64,000 bases of DNA from Loripinus fragilis (Eukaryota > Mollusca > Bivalvia > Lucinida > Lucinidae), in the NCBI GenBank assembly GCA_964019695.1, contig OZ026525.1:92537779-92601778 (forward strand), given 5' to 3'. Of the stretch, positions 32,270 to 44,349 are shown in pieces; within the stretch, counting starts at the first letter, position 1, and every line of letters starts with the position of its first letter. The notes under the pieces were generated by a model that was not told the origin of the DNA, did not search any database, and saw only the letters and a program-made list of their open reading frames with translations. The translations under genes were made by a program, and so were the position numbers.

Positions 32270-32440
32270 TAACTGCGAACAGTGTGTACCAAGACCAAAC
32301 TGCTCCTACAAGAATAATAGGACTTGTGTAACTGAAGAGTGCATATCCAGATCAAACTGCTCCTACAAGAATATCAGGACTTATATAACTGAACTGTGTG
32401 TACCCAGATCAGACTGCTCCAAAAGGAGCTGTCTGATTTG
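32270..32440 (+). repeat. 57-bp tandem repeat, about 2.5 units
   Basis: Units starting AACTGCGAACAGTGTGTACC, AACTGAAGAGTGCATATCC and AACTGAACTGTGTGTACCC each contain AGATCARACTGCTCC(TACAAGAAT). The period is a multiple of three, so one frame stays open and gives a Cys-rich 19-residue repeat. The sequence is MITE M4 core material, so a protein is unlikely. Confidence 0.75.
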
Positions 32441-32499
32441 GGTCTACATTGTTTGCCATACCATCCCTATATTTCATAAACCCAAAGAGGAACAGACCT

Positions 32500-32847
32500 C
32501 TTTGCCTGTAAGTGGCAAAGTTTGTCATCTGCTGTTGATCTTTGCAAACAGTTTGGACCCCAAGCTGTTAGGCACTCTGATGTTATTCCTGAAAGAACAT
32601 TTTAACCCTTACAGCGCCAATCGCAACAAAAGTCGTCTGCTTTTCTCGTCTGCTGAAATGTTTAAGAAGCCTCTATGGCAAACAGTGTGGACCCAGATCA
32701 GACTGCTCCTATAGGAGCAGTCTGTTCTGGGTCCACACTGTTTGCTTCAATACTTAATTCGTCAGTAATGCTAGGCAATTATTTGCAGCAGAAGACTTCA
32801 GCAGATGACATTTTCAGATGCATTTTTTTCTTGGCGCTTTAAGGGTT
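32500..32847. mobile_element. MITE M3 fragment followed by full MITE M4
   Basis: M4 (32603-32847) runs from TTAACCCTTACAGCGCCAAT to CTTGGCGCTTTAAGGGTTAA. Centre: GACCCAGATCAGACTGCTCC and GGAGCAGTCTGTTCTGGGTC, a long hairpin (32690-32735). Confidence 0.85.
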
Positions 32848-32871
32848 AAGAGTAATGTTAAAAAATTTCTG

Positions 32872-33585
32872 CAGATGACAAAAATCAGATTTTAGGATCA
32901 GTGTAGCAAGAAGTTATGTTGTCTGAGTATTAAGAGATGAAACTGTATGTTGAACATTAAGCTTTCTGGCAAGATCTTTGGCTAAAACAATGTTAGCATT
33001 GTAAATACACATATAATATCATGATATCACTATATTATCACTAACTTCTGTCTATAAATCTTTCCTCGCTAGCGGCGACTTTTGTCGGCTGCTCTTAAAC
33101 TTTGCAAACCATTTGGATTCTGATCAGGACCGACACAACGTTGGCCCTGATCTGGATCCAATATGTTTAACACTCTGATAGTGTTCCTGAATTTTTTTTT
33201 TGAAAAGTTAATGCTGAAAAATATCTGCAGACGACAAAATATCAGATTTTAGGAACAGTGTAGCAAGAAGTTATCAAGTATTAAGAGATTAAACTGTATG
33301 TTGAACATAAAGCTTTCTGGCAAGATCTTTGGCTAAAACAATGTAAGCAATGTAAATACACATATAATATCACTAAATTATCACTAACTTCTGTCTATAA
33401 ATCTTTCCTCGCTAGCGGTGACTTTTGTCGTCTGCTGATAACCTTTGCAAACCATTTGGACCCAGATCAGGACCGACAGAACGTCGGTCCTGATCTGGAT
33501 CCAAACTGTTTGACACTCTGATAGTGTTCATGAAAGAATTTTTGGAAAAAAGTTAATTTTGAAAAATGTCAGCAGACGACAACAA
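32872..33585 (+). repeat. Tandem duplication, about 354-bp period, each with an M3 MITE
   Basis: GCAGATGACAAAAATCAGATTTTAGG (32872) and GCAGACGACAAAATATCAGATTTTAGG (33226) begin two successive copies sharing TTGAACATWAAGCTTTCTGG, TCTTTGGCTAAAACAATGT and AACTTCTGTCTATAAATC. Each copy then has an M3 element from CTTTCCTCGCTAGCGG to GCAGACGACAA (33061-33235 and 33409-33617). Confidence 0.88.
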
Positions 33586-33617
33586 AATTGTAAAATTACC
33601 CAGCATGCAAAGAGTTA
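33409..33617 (+). mobile_element. MITE M3 copy, well preserved
   Basis: CTTTCCTCGCTAGCGGTGAC ... palindrome CAGGACCGACAGAACGTCGG ... ACCCAGCATGCAAAGAGTTA. Confidence 0.88.
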
Positions 33618-33793
33618 GCCCTTAAAGCACTACCTATAATTTGCAGCAGACGATAATTTCAAATTTTGCCGCTTTTTCAAAAATTTCAAATATGGCATGA
33701 TATTTCATGAGAATCGTCTGCTGGCATTTTTATTTGGAAGGATGTTTAAATTTTGTCGTCTGCTGCAGCCGTGATTGGCGCTTTAAGGGTTAA
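33615..33793. mobile_element. Short MITE M4 copy abutting M3
   Basis: TTAGCCCTTAAAGCACTACC to GATTGGCGCTTTAAGGGTTA, sharing its first TTA with the end of the M3 copy. The interior is GCAGCAGACGATAATTT with a matching GTCGTCTGCTGCAG arm. Confidence 0.8.
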
Positions 33794-33927
33794 ATATGAC
33801 AGCTGGTGTTGAAAAGAAAGTATGACAGTGAGAGATCACCGACAGTGATGGTAGGGACTTTCCTGGGGGCAAGGGGCCTCTGAATGTGAAAATATTCCCC
33901 AGTTTTTCTTCCCCTAAAAGCTCTTTA

Positions 33928-34300
33928 ACTCTTTGCCTTGTGGTTCCGTCTAACCTGATAACATTTGCAAACAGTTTGAATCCAAAGCAAGCACAACAAA
34001 ATGTACAGCCTGGGACCGAGGTTATAAAACTTTTTTCATGCTCAACTCAGCTGAGCACAAAATTTATCCTGCTCATAAATGTTAAAATGCCAACAATTGT
34101 TGGCATTTTAACATTTATTAGCATGATAAATACAACATCTGAGAGACTTAAAGCAAGAAACTTCTTCACTTTTTGTTATTTTAGTTTTTATGAGTACATG
34201 AAGTTAAAATTTCATGCTCAGTTGCGTTGACCATGAGAAAGGTTTTATAACCTCGGGGCCTGATCTTGATCCAAACTTTTATTTGTACCCTTAAAAGATC
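33928..34300 (+). mobile_element. MITE M3 copy split by MITE M7 (34018-34254)
   Basis: The M3 interior GCAAACAGTTTGAATCC...TGTACAGCCTGG is interrupted by a complete M7 (GAGGTTATAAAACTTTTTTC to GGTTTTATAACCTC). It resumes with GGCCTGATCTTGATCCAAAC. The M7 palindrome AATGCCAACAATTGTTGGCATT is intact. Confidence 0.82.
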
Positions 34301-34545
34301 TTTGCCAACTGGTGCAATGTCTGCTGATAATATTTGAAAACAAGCGTGGAACCAGATTGGTCCGAACTGCTTGATATTCTGATGGTATCCTTATTAAAAA
34401 AGAATTTGTTGAAAAAGCTAAATTTTGAAGAAAACAAATCAGCAGATGACCAAAAAATGACTTTTTTTTTCGGTTCTGATGTGTCCAAACTGTTTGCAAA
34501 GACTATCAGCAGACAACAAAATCTGCCGCTAGCAAGGAAAGTGTT
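34300..34545 (+). mobile_element. Rearranged MITE M3 copy
   Basis: GTCTGCTGATAATATTTG, GATATTCTGATGGTATCC and AATCAGCAGATGACC, then a second half-arm GTCCAAACTGTTTGCAAAG...CCGCTAGCAAGGAAAG. Confidence 0.65.
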
Positions 34546-34769
34546 AGTAAGACTCCACTGTAAATATGTACAAATATTTCTTCCAACAGTAAAAATAAAA
34601 CGCGTTTCATAATACAGGAATGACTGAAGTAAGATCTGTTAAAAAAAACTCTCAAAAATAACCCCCAAATCTTCTAAAATAATAAAATATCTCCACAAAA
34701 AATCCCCTTGTGCGTTTTTATTTACATGAAAATTGAGCTATTTGTTCAGGTGTGGTTATCAGACATAAT

Positions 34770-35010
34770 TGAGCAGCGGCATGAGATTTCCAACAATTTG
34801 ACATTTTGACAAGTGTAGACTCAGATGAGCCTCTGAAGCCTCCTTTGAAGCTCAGAAACTCCAAATGATCTTCAGTAAATACCTTAACACTCATAGAAAA
34901 TATCCAAGCGATGAGCAAAGGCTCTGATCAGACTGCACTTATGTGCTGGCTGGTCTGAGCCTTTGCTGGTCGCACATCCCAGTTTTGATGGAAATCCCAT
35001 GCCACGGCTC
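34770..35010. mobile_element. MITE M1 copy
   Basis: GAGCAGCGGCATGAGATTTC left, inverted GAGCCGTGGCATGGGATTTC right. Core CTGATCAGACTGCACTTATG. Confidence 0.87.
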
Positions 35011-35089
35011 ATTTATTCAAATCTGAGATCTAGGCAAAGCAGTCAATGTTAATGGGAAAATATATCAAATGTTGTGAGGAATATTTAAT

Positions 35090-35255
35090 CGTAGGCCTCC
35101 AGATAAGAGTGCGTATTTGAAAATTATTTTTATTTCTCAACCAAAACATATGTTGTGGGTACTCAAAAGAACCGTCTCAATGAGACAGTTCTTTTGAGTA
35201 CCCATAACATATGTTAAAACAGATGGGTAAGAAAATATTCACAATTGTAAAGATG
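35090..35255. mobile_element. Palindromic MITE M5 copy
   Basis: ACTCAAAAGAACCGTCTCA directly followed by ATGAGACAGTTCTTTTGAGT, with AACCAAAACATATGTTGTGG and AACATATGTTAAAACAGATG outer arms. Confidence 0.85.
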
Positions 35256-35362
35256 TTTGCCTATCTGGACCTTTTGTAAAGGAAGAATTTCCCAAACTGT
35301 GACAGACAAATCTTTATGCATGTCAAACCAATGACTGTTTCAACAATATTTAAAAGAACCAG

Positions 35363-35488
35363 AGGCGAGTTCAATTATGCGAGCGCTTTCAAGCGCTCGT
35401 TGTATTGGTGTCAGGCTTTACATATTACGAATAAAGATAGGTACCAATCAACGAGCGCTCGGCGAGCTCTCGCATTGTTGAACTCGAC
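35363..35488. mobile_element. 125-bp foldback MITE
   Basis: CGAGTTCAATTATGCGAGCG at the left and, inverted, CGAGTTCAACAATGCGAGAG at the right. AAGCGCTCGTTGTATTGGT and its inverse lie further in. The ends are near-complete inverted repeats. Confidence 0.75.
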
Positions 35489-35617
35489 TCAGATTTTAAT
35501 TATCAAAACTGACTATAGAAAGTGGTACCATGTATTCGTGCACTATGATATAACTTACACACTTATTTTTCTTCATTTGTGCACCTTTTCACATATAATT
35601 TCGGCATTTTTTCACAC

Positions 35618-35690
35618 ATCATGATAGATAGATCGGTCGATAGATAGATAGATTTCAAAATTCCAATAGGCTGTAAAGCCCATGAGGATA
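35618..35690 (-). repeat. (GATA)n with retroposon tail
   Basis: GATAGATAGATCGGTCGATAGATAGATAG abuts a block that, inverted, reads GTATCCTCATGGGCTTTACAGCC. The same block precedes the (CTAT)n at 63141, so these are two 3' ends of one retroposon family. Confidence 0.65.
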
Positions 35691-36104
35691 CAACAATTAC
35701 AATATAAAGATGATGATGGCAGACAGTACAAGCAACAATGCAATATGTGAATCAACAATTATAAAGTAATTAAAATCTTTTAATAACTCATTCTATACTT
35801 TGTGTGTGTGCCAGTGTGTGTGTGCCAGCATCAGAGACGCCGTCAAGACTTCACAGAAAGTGCAGGCTCACCTATGCCGTCAATAGTCAGTTCTGTGATA
35901 AACAAAATCTGCCGAATAAATTATTATGTTGGGTAGTATAACAGAAAAATATCCATCACAGCATAATGTTAATAACAACAATTTTCAAAAACTTGAGTTT
36001 TTGTATAAAAATATCAATTATGATACCGTAAATGTTCTAAAGTTTCGAACATTTTTCTCTTTCTAATCTCAAATAAAATGTTGGTTTTCAGGGCTGGAAT
36101 TTGC
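35691..36104. other. No gene recognised
   Basis: AT-rich, with a short GTGTGTGTGCCAGT doublet at 35800-35830. Confidence 0.4.
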
Positions 36105-36215
36105 AAAATGCTTGTCAGAATAGCAAACAGGGAAGACCCTGATCAGACTGCTTCATCAGAAGCAGTCTGATCTGGGTCTGCCCTGTTTGTCTAAGCCTTT
36201 TTGGCAGGCATTTAG
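36105..36215. mobile_element. MITE M4 core fragment
   Basis: GACCCTGATCAGACTGCTTC and GAAGCAGTCTGATCTGGGTC form a hairpin (36132-36177). The ends are eroded. Confidence 0.55.
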
Positions 36216-36544
36216 TGATGGAAATTTTAAAACATTTACCATAGTAGAAATTATTTGTAGTTAAATAGAAAAATACTTAGTTTTGTAGTTAAACACCCTG
36301 TTAGACCAAAATGATTAAAACTGAACAATTAAATATTTACATGTACAATAATATATACAAAATAATCCTGAGCCTTATTTTGAGAGTGAAATGTAAACAA
36401 TATAAACAACACCCTTTACTCCATAGGCTATTTTTAGATCATGACATCATTTTTTATTTTTAGACAACATTGAAAAACTTTAAAAAAAAAATAAGTTAAG
36501 TTTGGAATACTTATGAAAATAGTATGGAAAATGGAGCTAATGCC

Positions 36545-36900
36545 CCCTTTTCCATAATATTTTCAAATATATTTTTTCCATAATTATTTCAGATACGTCA
36601 TAATATTTTCCATAATATTTTCAAATACATAATATTTTCCATAATATTTTCAAATACATGATATTTTCCATAATACTTTCCAAAGTATTTTCAAATACCT
36701 GATATTTTCTATAATATTTTCAAATACATGTACATGATATTTTCCGTAATATTTTCAAATACATGATATTTTCCATAATACTTTCCATAATATTTTCAAA
36801 TACATGATTTTTTCAATAATATTTTCCATACTATTTTCAAATACATGATATTTTTCATAATATTTCCATAATATTTTCAAATACATGATATTTCAAAGGC
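36545..36900. repeat. AT-rich minisatellite, about 29-bp units
   Basis: CATAATATTTTCAAATACATG and GATATTTTCCATAATA alternate with length variation over about 350 bp. Confidence 0.8.
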
Positions 36901-36954
36901 GTCAAGAGGGGTATTATGGAGTAAAGGGTTAAATATTTTGATTTCAGTCATTTA

Positions 36955-37095
36955 ACTTTGCTTTCTTCAGACAACCTTTCTTTCTTCAGACAAACAGTTC
37001 TGATTCAGTTCAGGACTGACGTTATCTTGGTCCTACCTGTTTGTGAAGGTTATCGGCAGATGACAAAAGTTGCAGCTAGCAAGAGGAGTTAATAT
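36955..37095. mobile_element. Degenerate MITE M3 copy
   Basis: CAGTTCAGGACTGACG, CTTGGTCCTACCTGTTTGTG and GGCAGATGACAAAAG...GCTAGCAAGAGGAGTTAA. Confidence 0.5.
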
Positions 37096-37176
37096 GAACG
37101 CTAAGAAATTTGTGTCTGACACTGGAATGTATAGATAATATTGAGCTTCACTATGAACTAATACAAAAGTACTTAG

Positions 37177-37599
37177 GCCAGAATTTTTTTTATTGATTTA
37201 CGAACCCTCCTACTGTAATTTTCTAGAAAGTAGAAAAAAATAATAATTTCTAAAAAAAATTTATTTCATTTTATCCGCCGACTCTATATATTATTTGTTT
37301 TGTATGAACAAATAATATATTTTTGAGGTTCTGTTTATGTATTTTTGAGAGGGACACTGTTAAAAGTAATTGTCCTGCCAAGATTTTTAGGAAAATGATG
37401 AAATATTTAAAGGTACAGACTGTTGGTTTACTTTACTAGTTTAACTGTTTGTTCTGGAGATATTAAAAAAAATAAAAAGCTCTGGAAATGACCAGTTAAT
37501 TGGTAATTTTGAGAGCTTTTTTAATTATTTTTTTCGTCCCCCTCGACCCTAAATCTAAAAAAAAAATCCCGTAAATCAACTATTAAAACAATTCTGGCC
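37177..37599. mobile_element. MITE M8 copy, inverted relative to 5571-5942
   Basis: GGCCAGAATTTTTTTTATTG at the left, AAACAATTCTGGCC at the right. Interior TTATCCGCCGACTCTATA and AAGCTCTGGAAATGACCAG match the first copy in reverse. Confidence 0.78.
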
Positions 37600-37910
37600 T
37601 TAATAGCTTACAAAACTTTGAGCATTGGACAACTGACAATTTCTAAAACTAAACTGAAAAAAATGATTAGTCTTTATTATATTCTGATATAGAAAAACTT
37701 ATTCATTCGGACTATTAAAGGATCACTGATTCATTTTAAGGTTTAAAGGGAAAATTGTGATTCATCCCTCATACAGAAGAAAAATATTACAAAATTAGAG
37801 AAAGGGCTCCTTTAAGCAAAAGGGTCAATAATTTTGATTTGGATATTTGATCATAAACACATAACTAACTCCCTATAAAAGGTCTCAAAACTTCGAAATA
37901 AGATATTCAG

Positions 37911-38112
37911 TATACCTGTCTTAAGCGGCCACTCAAAAAGAAGAACAAAATTGGTTTTCAAGACTGATTATCGCTTAATGCAGGTCAAAAGTATTGCAGA
38001 ATGCTGCAAGAGCATTCTGCAATACATTTGACCTTCATTAAGCTACAATTTGTCGTTAAGATCTTTGTTTTGTCTATTTTTGAGTGGCCGCTTAAGACAG
38101 GTTTTACTGTAT
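37911..38112. mobile_element. MITE M6 copy
   Basis: TATACCTGTCTTAAGCGGCC to GCTTAAGACAGGTTTTACTG. Centre hairpin GTATTGCAGAATGCTGCAAG...CATTCTGCAATAC. Confidence 0.85.
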
Positions 38113-38243
38113 AGAGGGTGAATATAATGTATACTGAAATTCCTACTACTGGTTATTTGAAAAAACGTTCAGTGCAGATCCAGATCTGACCACTCCTGAG
38201 CAGTCAGAACATGACCTTCAATGTTTGCTATCTGTACACATAT

Positions 38244-38961
38244 AGACCTCGTAGCCACAAAACCTGTCTTCCGGGTTTCAGACAAAGTGAGATTCAAACC
38301 AGCCTGCTCAGCTACAGAGACTACCTAGAAAAATGAAATTTCGCTTGTAGCAAGCTTATATATGGTACTTTCCAAAACGCGAATAACAAAGGCGCTGATC
38401 AGACTGCGCGAATGCGCAGGCTGGTCTGCGCGTGTGTTGTTCGCAAACCCCCGAAGACAGGTTTTCTCGCGTCGAGGCCCATATGAGCCGTGACATGTGA
38501 TTTCCAACAAAGTAGCGTTTTGACTTGTGTAGACTCGGACAAGCATGTGCAGCCTACTTTTAAGCTTAGAAAATCCAAATGATGTTCAGTCAGTACCTTA
38601 ACAGTCATAGAATATTCAAGCAACAAGCAAAGGCTCTGATCACACTGCGCATATGCGCAGCCTGATCTGAGATTTTGCTGGTCACACAAACCACATTGTT
38701 GGAAATCTCATGTCACAGCTCAATTATATGGGCCTCAACGTAAGAAAACCTGTCTTCAGGGGTGTGCAAATAACAAAGGCGTAGACCAGCCTGCGCATCG
38801 GTGCAGTCTGATCAGCGCCTTTGTAACTCGCTTATTGCAAAGTATCATATCTAGACTTGCTACAAGCAAAGTTTAAATTTTCTTGCTAGTCTCTGTAGCT
38901 GAGCAGACTGGTTTGAAACTTTGTCGGAAACCCAAAGGACAGGTTTCCTCGCTCGAGGCCC
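38244..38961. mobile_element. MITE chain M2-M1-M2
   Basis: Three complete elements lie end to end. M2 (38244-38480) ends CGTCGAGGCCCATAT. M1 (38485-38721) runs from GAGCCGTGACATGTGATTTC to GTCACAGCTC. M2 (38730-38961) starts GGGCCTCAACGTAAGAAAAC. The gaps between them are 4-8 bp. Confidence 0.88.
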
Positions 38962-39449
38962 ATATCATCAACATGCCCGACAATCCAACTCCATCGCATA
39001 AATGTATACCATTACGATTAAACCTTCTATTTCCTAATTTTGAGAGGAAAACTTAGAAATCGGGCAATGCTATTCGAGACACTCATTGGAAGTTTTCGAC
39101 ACCGCTATCAGTTTTAAGAGGATATTCTGCTCGACAGTTTAAAATGTTTTGTAATGAAGAAAAATGTTTTTCAACTTCAACATATATTCTAGAATCACTT
39201 TATGTGCTAGGGTACACTATTTAAGGTATGTTGAAGGTACACATCAAAGCCATCAAACAACATTTTCGGATTTCTAAAATTTTGTATTTGTTAGACAAAA
39301 ATATTTTGCTGAATTTTAGGTCTGTCACATTCATAGGAAACAGGTCTCTGAAGTAACCCACTCCCACTTCATAACACAGTATTGATTTTATGCGATCAAG
39401 AAGCTGGATTGATGGCCCTGATCAAGTTTTTCTCGCGTCAAGCAGACCT
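38962..39449. other. No gene recognised
   Basis: Unique-looking intergenic sequence. No exon signal found on either strand. Confidence 0.4.
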
Positions 39450-39620
39450 CTAGATAAAAGTGTGTATTGAAAAACTATTTTCTTTGTTTCTTATCCAAAA
39501 CATATGTTGTGGGTACTCAAAAGAACCGTCTCAATGAGACGGTTCTCTTTTGAGCACCCAAAACACATGTTTAAATTGAGTGGTGAGAAAATAATCACAA
39601 TATTACGCTAAATTTTTTTG
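39450..39620. mobile_element. Palindromic MITE M5 copy, well preserved
   Basis: AAACATATGTTGTGGGTACT, AAAAGAACCGTCTCAATGAG and CCCAAAACACATGTTTAAA blocks, then TGGTGAGAAAATAATCAC. Confidence 0.87.
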
Positions 39621-39971
39621 CTTAACTGGCCGTATGGTCAAGGCTCATATAATTCCCCTCTTTGACTGGTAAAGCACAAAGCTAATGGTCACCACATTAC
39701 CGCAAAGCTGTAGAAATATTTGATATGAGCCAGTATACAGCATAAGTTTAAAGGTGGCGTTTGCACTCATCAAAGACTCAGATTAGTCTCCACACTGTCT
39801 GATCAGAGCCTCCCATAGGCGCTCTATTGATAGCCAATGGTCCAACGTGTCTTCAGTTGTAAAACAAAGACTCTGATCAGACTGTATGGATGTGCAGAAT
39901 AATTTGAATTTTTAGTGTACACAATTACCAGCTTGTACCTTATTCCGGATACCGACTAAGATAGTGTAAAA

Positions 39972-40191
39972 GCCAGTGGCGGATCCAGAGGGGATTGCTT
40001 GAACTCGCCCCCCATTTTTAAATATCCTATGAAAATGAAATAATTTGGTCTCAGTGAGACCAAATTATTTCATTTTCATGAGATATTTAAGAAAAATGAG
40101 ATAAAATCAGCAAAGCGAACCCCCCTCCCCCCCTCACGCCTTAATACATATGAACCCCCTTTCCAGAAATCCTGGAGCCGCCCCTGAAAGC
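39972..40191. mobile_element. 220-bp MITE with a 73-bp snap-back core
   Basis: GCCAGTGGCGGATCCAGAGG at the left, inverted CAGGGGCGGCTCCAGGATTT at the right. The core 40018-40090 is a near-perfect palindrome with a one-base centre (GGTCTCA-G-TGAGACC). It ends 16 bp below the HPD stop codon and so lies in the HPD 3' UTR or immediate flank. Confidence 0.82.
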
Positions 40192-40207
40192 TTCTATAGA
40201 GAATGAA

Positions 40208-40282
40208 TCAGAGATTGCCCCTTTCTGCCTGTTCCAACTCTATTGCTTCAAACAACGCCTTGAAGTTACCCACTCCAAATCC
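40208..40282 (-). CDS. HPD: HPD terminal coding exon
   Basis: Last exon of 4-hydroxyphenylpyruvate dioxygenase (tyrosine catabolism; converts 4-hydroxyphenylpyruvate to homogentisate with Fe(II)). After the acceptor (poly-T)CAG the frame is phase 0: [20 protein letters not shown], then RGNL and TGA at 40208-40210. The GFG-x-GNF helix gate, with two Phe residues lining the active site in the family, is intact. The protein stops at RGNL, about 12 residues before the end of the human enzyme. That tail is variable and not catalytic. Confidence 0.95.
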   Translation of the reverse strand, partial: GFGVGNFKALFEAIELEQAERGNL

Positions 40283-40728
40283 CTGAAAAAAAAAAAAGCA
40301 TCATTAAGTATCTTTTTGAATGATTATATGTATGTCCATTCATAGTCAAGAAAATTATTGCAAAAATCACAGTTTGAAAATTTGACTTTTCAAAAATGAC
40401 TTTTAGAGAGATTTCACGCATTAACAGGACATATCCTTATAAGTGAACCCAAAGATTAGATTTAGATTGTAATAATAATGAACAATTATGTGAGTTCCTC
40501 TATATATTGGACAAAAAATCAAAATTTAATTTTGAGTCCGGTATACAGGGGATCTGACAATTTATATAACATGGTGATGTTGCCGCTCCTAAATTTTATA
40601 AGATGGAATTTTACAAAGGTAAAAACATTGTGCAGCCAGAATTGGCATGTCAAGATCAGCGTTACTGAGTCTGTTTTAGTAGAACTTTATTCAAAACTCA
40701 AACTCAACAGTGCCCCACTCATTAAACT

Positions 40729-40936
40729 ACAGTAAAATCTGTCATAAGCGGCCACTCAAAAAAGAACAAAAATTGGTTTTCAAGACCGATTATTACTTAA
40801 TGCAGGTCAGAAGTATTGCAGAATGCTCCAAAAGGAGCATTCTGCAATACTTTCGACCTTCAATAAGCTACCATTTACCATTAAGAAATTTGTTTTGTCT
40901 ATTTAAAAGTGGCCGCTTAAGACAGGTTTTACTGTA
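40729..40936. mobile_element. MITE M6 copy in HPD intron
   Basis: TACAGTAAAATCTGTCATAA to GCTTAAGACAGGTTTTACTG. Hairpin AGTATTGCAGAATGCTCC...GGAGCATTCTGCAATACT at 40808-40852. Confidence 0.87.
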
Positions 40937-41097
40937 CATCAACCAAGCATGGATAATGGAGGGCAACAGCCAGTACTCCATTTTTAAAGCCTATGTGAGT
41001 GAATAAAACTGGGCGCAGTTAGTGCACTGCATATGATAAACTGTGTTGGGCCTCACTGTGCCATCAATATAACTGAAATGAGACAAAATCAAAGTAT

Positions 41098-42215
<1,118 letters not shown>

Positions 42216-42429
42216 TAAAGTCCTGAAAAAATATTGACGAATCTTATTACCTTAATCATGCAGGTATGCTGAATTTCATTATTGCACTATGGGATAACTA
42301 TTTAAAATTTGCCTTTGGGGAGGTATCCCATAGGATACTTGGTCAGAAATGTTGTTTTATAGCGATGTGAAAGCGGAGCAATCAAACGTGATTTCTGTTT
42401 GTATATCCAACGATCAACCTCCCTTAATG

Positions 42430-42800
42430 ACATTTTTAAATACGTTTATCTGGTGACCCTTTTGTTCAGCGGAGTGGAACCATTTGTGCAGTTTTGGTAG
42501 AGGGTATCATGAACAATTCTGTAAAATCATTTTTTTATTTGGACCAGTGTTTCAGGAGAAGATGTCACTTTAAAGATTTCTTATCAAGAGCTCTGGCATC
42601 CCTCTTGTTGGCGGAACTGAACCATTTATGCAATTTTGGTAGAGGGCAATATGGGAAACATTCATGTGAAAGTATTTTATATTTGGAAAAGTGGTTCAGG
42701 AAGAGATGTCATTTATTGGAAAAGTTGGCGCACTGCGGACACATGGCGGACGAAGACCAGTCATAATAGCTCATCTTTAGCCTTTGGTTCAGGCGAGCTA
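42430..42800 (+). repeat. Two ~135-bp units and a hairpin end
   Basis: GGAACCATTTGTGCAGTTTTGG and GAACCATTTATGCAATTTTGG start two units, each with TTTCAGGAGAAGATGTCA or a variant. It ends with ATAGCTCATCTTTAGCC and TTCAGGCGAGCTAAA. Confidence 0.65.
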
Positions 42801-43480
42801 AACTAGAGGACCCTAAGGTCCTAAAGCGCTCAACTGATCTCCTTTAATAATGCTAAAATAGATCAAGGTCAACTTAGGCTTATTATTTAAACATATTTTG
42901 TTTTACCATAAGGGCATGGTGGCCATTTTGGTCAAGTGACCTAAAACAAATATCATATTTATATTGTTTTAATCAATGAATACTCCATATGAAATTTGAG
43001 TTCAAACAGCCCAGTGATTTCTGAGAAAAGATGATAAGATATGTATGTGGCATTCTAAAATGAGTGGCCTTTGATGAAAGGGCAATGGTCAACTTGACCT
43101 TTGGTACTTATATAAAACCATTGTCTCATTAGGTTTAACATTTCTTGCAAGTATTACGATTTCAGCCTAAACAGGTATTTAAAAATGAACATTTCAAGAT
43201 TTTTTCAATATAAATGCATTTGAAATCATTACTTTGACCTTGTAGTAAAGTAGGTCAAGATCAACCTAGATTCATTATTTGTGCAAACCTTGTAAGGCCC
43301 ATATCCCCAATGATACAAGCCAAGTCCCAAGGTCATTGGCCTTTTGGTTCCAGAGAACAAGATATTTAAAGGGTTTTTACCTTATACGGGCATGGCAGCC
43401 ATCTTGGTCATGTGACCATAAACATTTGTTATTAATTTACTCAACTTAACTTTAGGGTCTCCATATGAAAGGGGTACGTG

Positions 43481-44051
43481 CATTAAGAGGCTATTCTGGC
43501 CCCCCCATATGAGGTCAAAAAATAAAAGTTGCTCTTCACAAGTTTCTTCTTATTAGTTTATTAGAACAATAGCCAAAGTGTAAAGGTCTCGTATTGATTG
43601 GACTTTTACGGTTGCTATGGTAACAAAAATGGCCACCAAAATAGGCTGAAAATAGGAAAATGGCCATTTTGGAGCAAATTTGAGACATGTAACAGAGGAA
43701 TTAATATAGAGCACAAGCAAATACCAAAAAAATATTTTAACAGATGATGAGAATTATCAAGGCACACAATATGTTTAAAGGTGTTTTTAGTATTTGCTTG
43801 TGCTGATATCTAATTCTTAAAAAATCAGTCTCCAAAAGCCTCAAATTTGGCCTAAAATGGCAATTTCTTTATTTTAAGCCTATTCAATTAGCCATTTTTG
43901 TTACCATAGCAACTGGTAAAAGTAAAATAAATGCCAGAATTTTACACTTGGGCTATTCTACTTACAAACCGATAGGATGAAATTGGTGAAAAGCAACTTT
44001 CAGTTTTTAGCTCTAGAGGGGGCCAAAAAAGCCTCTTAATGCACGTACCCC
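43481..44051. mobile_element. 570-bp foldback element (GGGGTACGTGCATTAAGAGG)
   Basis: Ends GGGGTACGTGCATTAAGAGG and the exact inverse CCTCTTAATGCACGTACCCC. Inner arms TTGCTATGGTAACAAAAATG and CATTTTTGTTACCATAGCAA are also inverted, so the whole element is an imperfect palindrome centred near 43765. It interrupts CCATATGAAA|TTTGA of a 400-bp unit. Confidence 0.9.
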
Positions 44052-44349
44052 TTTGACTTTGGTTACGATATGTAATGGTATTCTAAAATGAAAGGTCAAA
44101 AGGTCAGCTTGACTTTTGATACTTATTTACAATCAATTTCTCATTAGGTTAAACATTATCTAACCAGTATAATGAAATGGCTTTAACAGTTTAATATGAA
44201 AAAATGACAATTACAACATTTTTAGCATATAATTTGACTTTGCCGTAAAGTAGATCAAGGTCAACCAAGAATCATCATTTGTGCAAACTTGGTAGGGCCC
44301 ACATTCACAATGCTACATACCAAGTCCCAGGGCCATCAGCATTCTTGTT

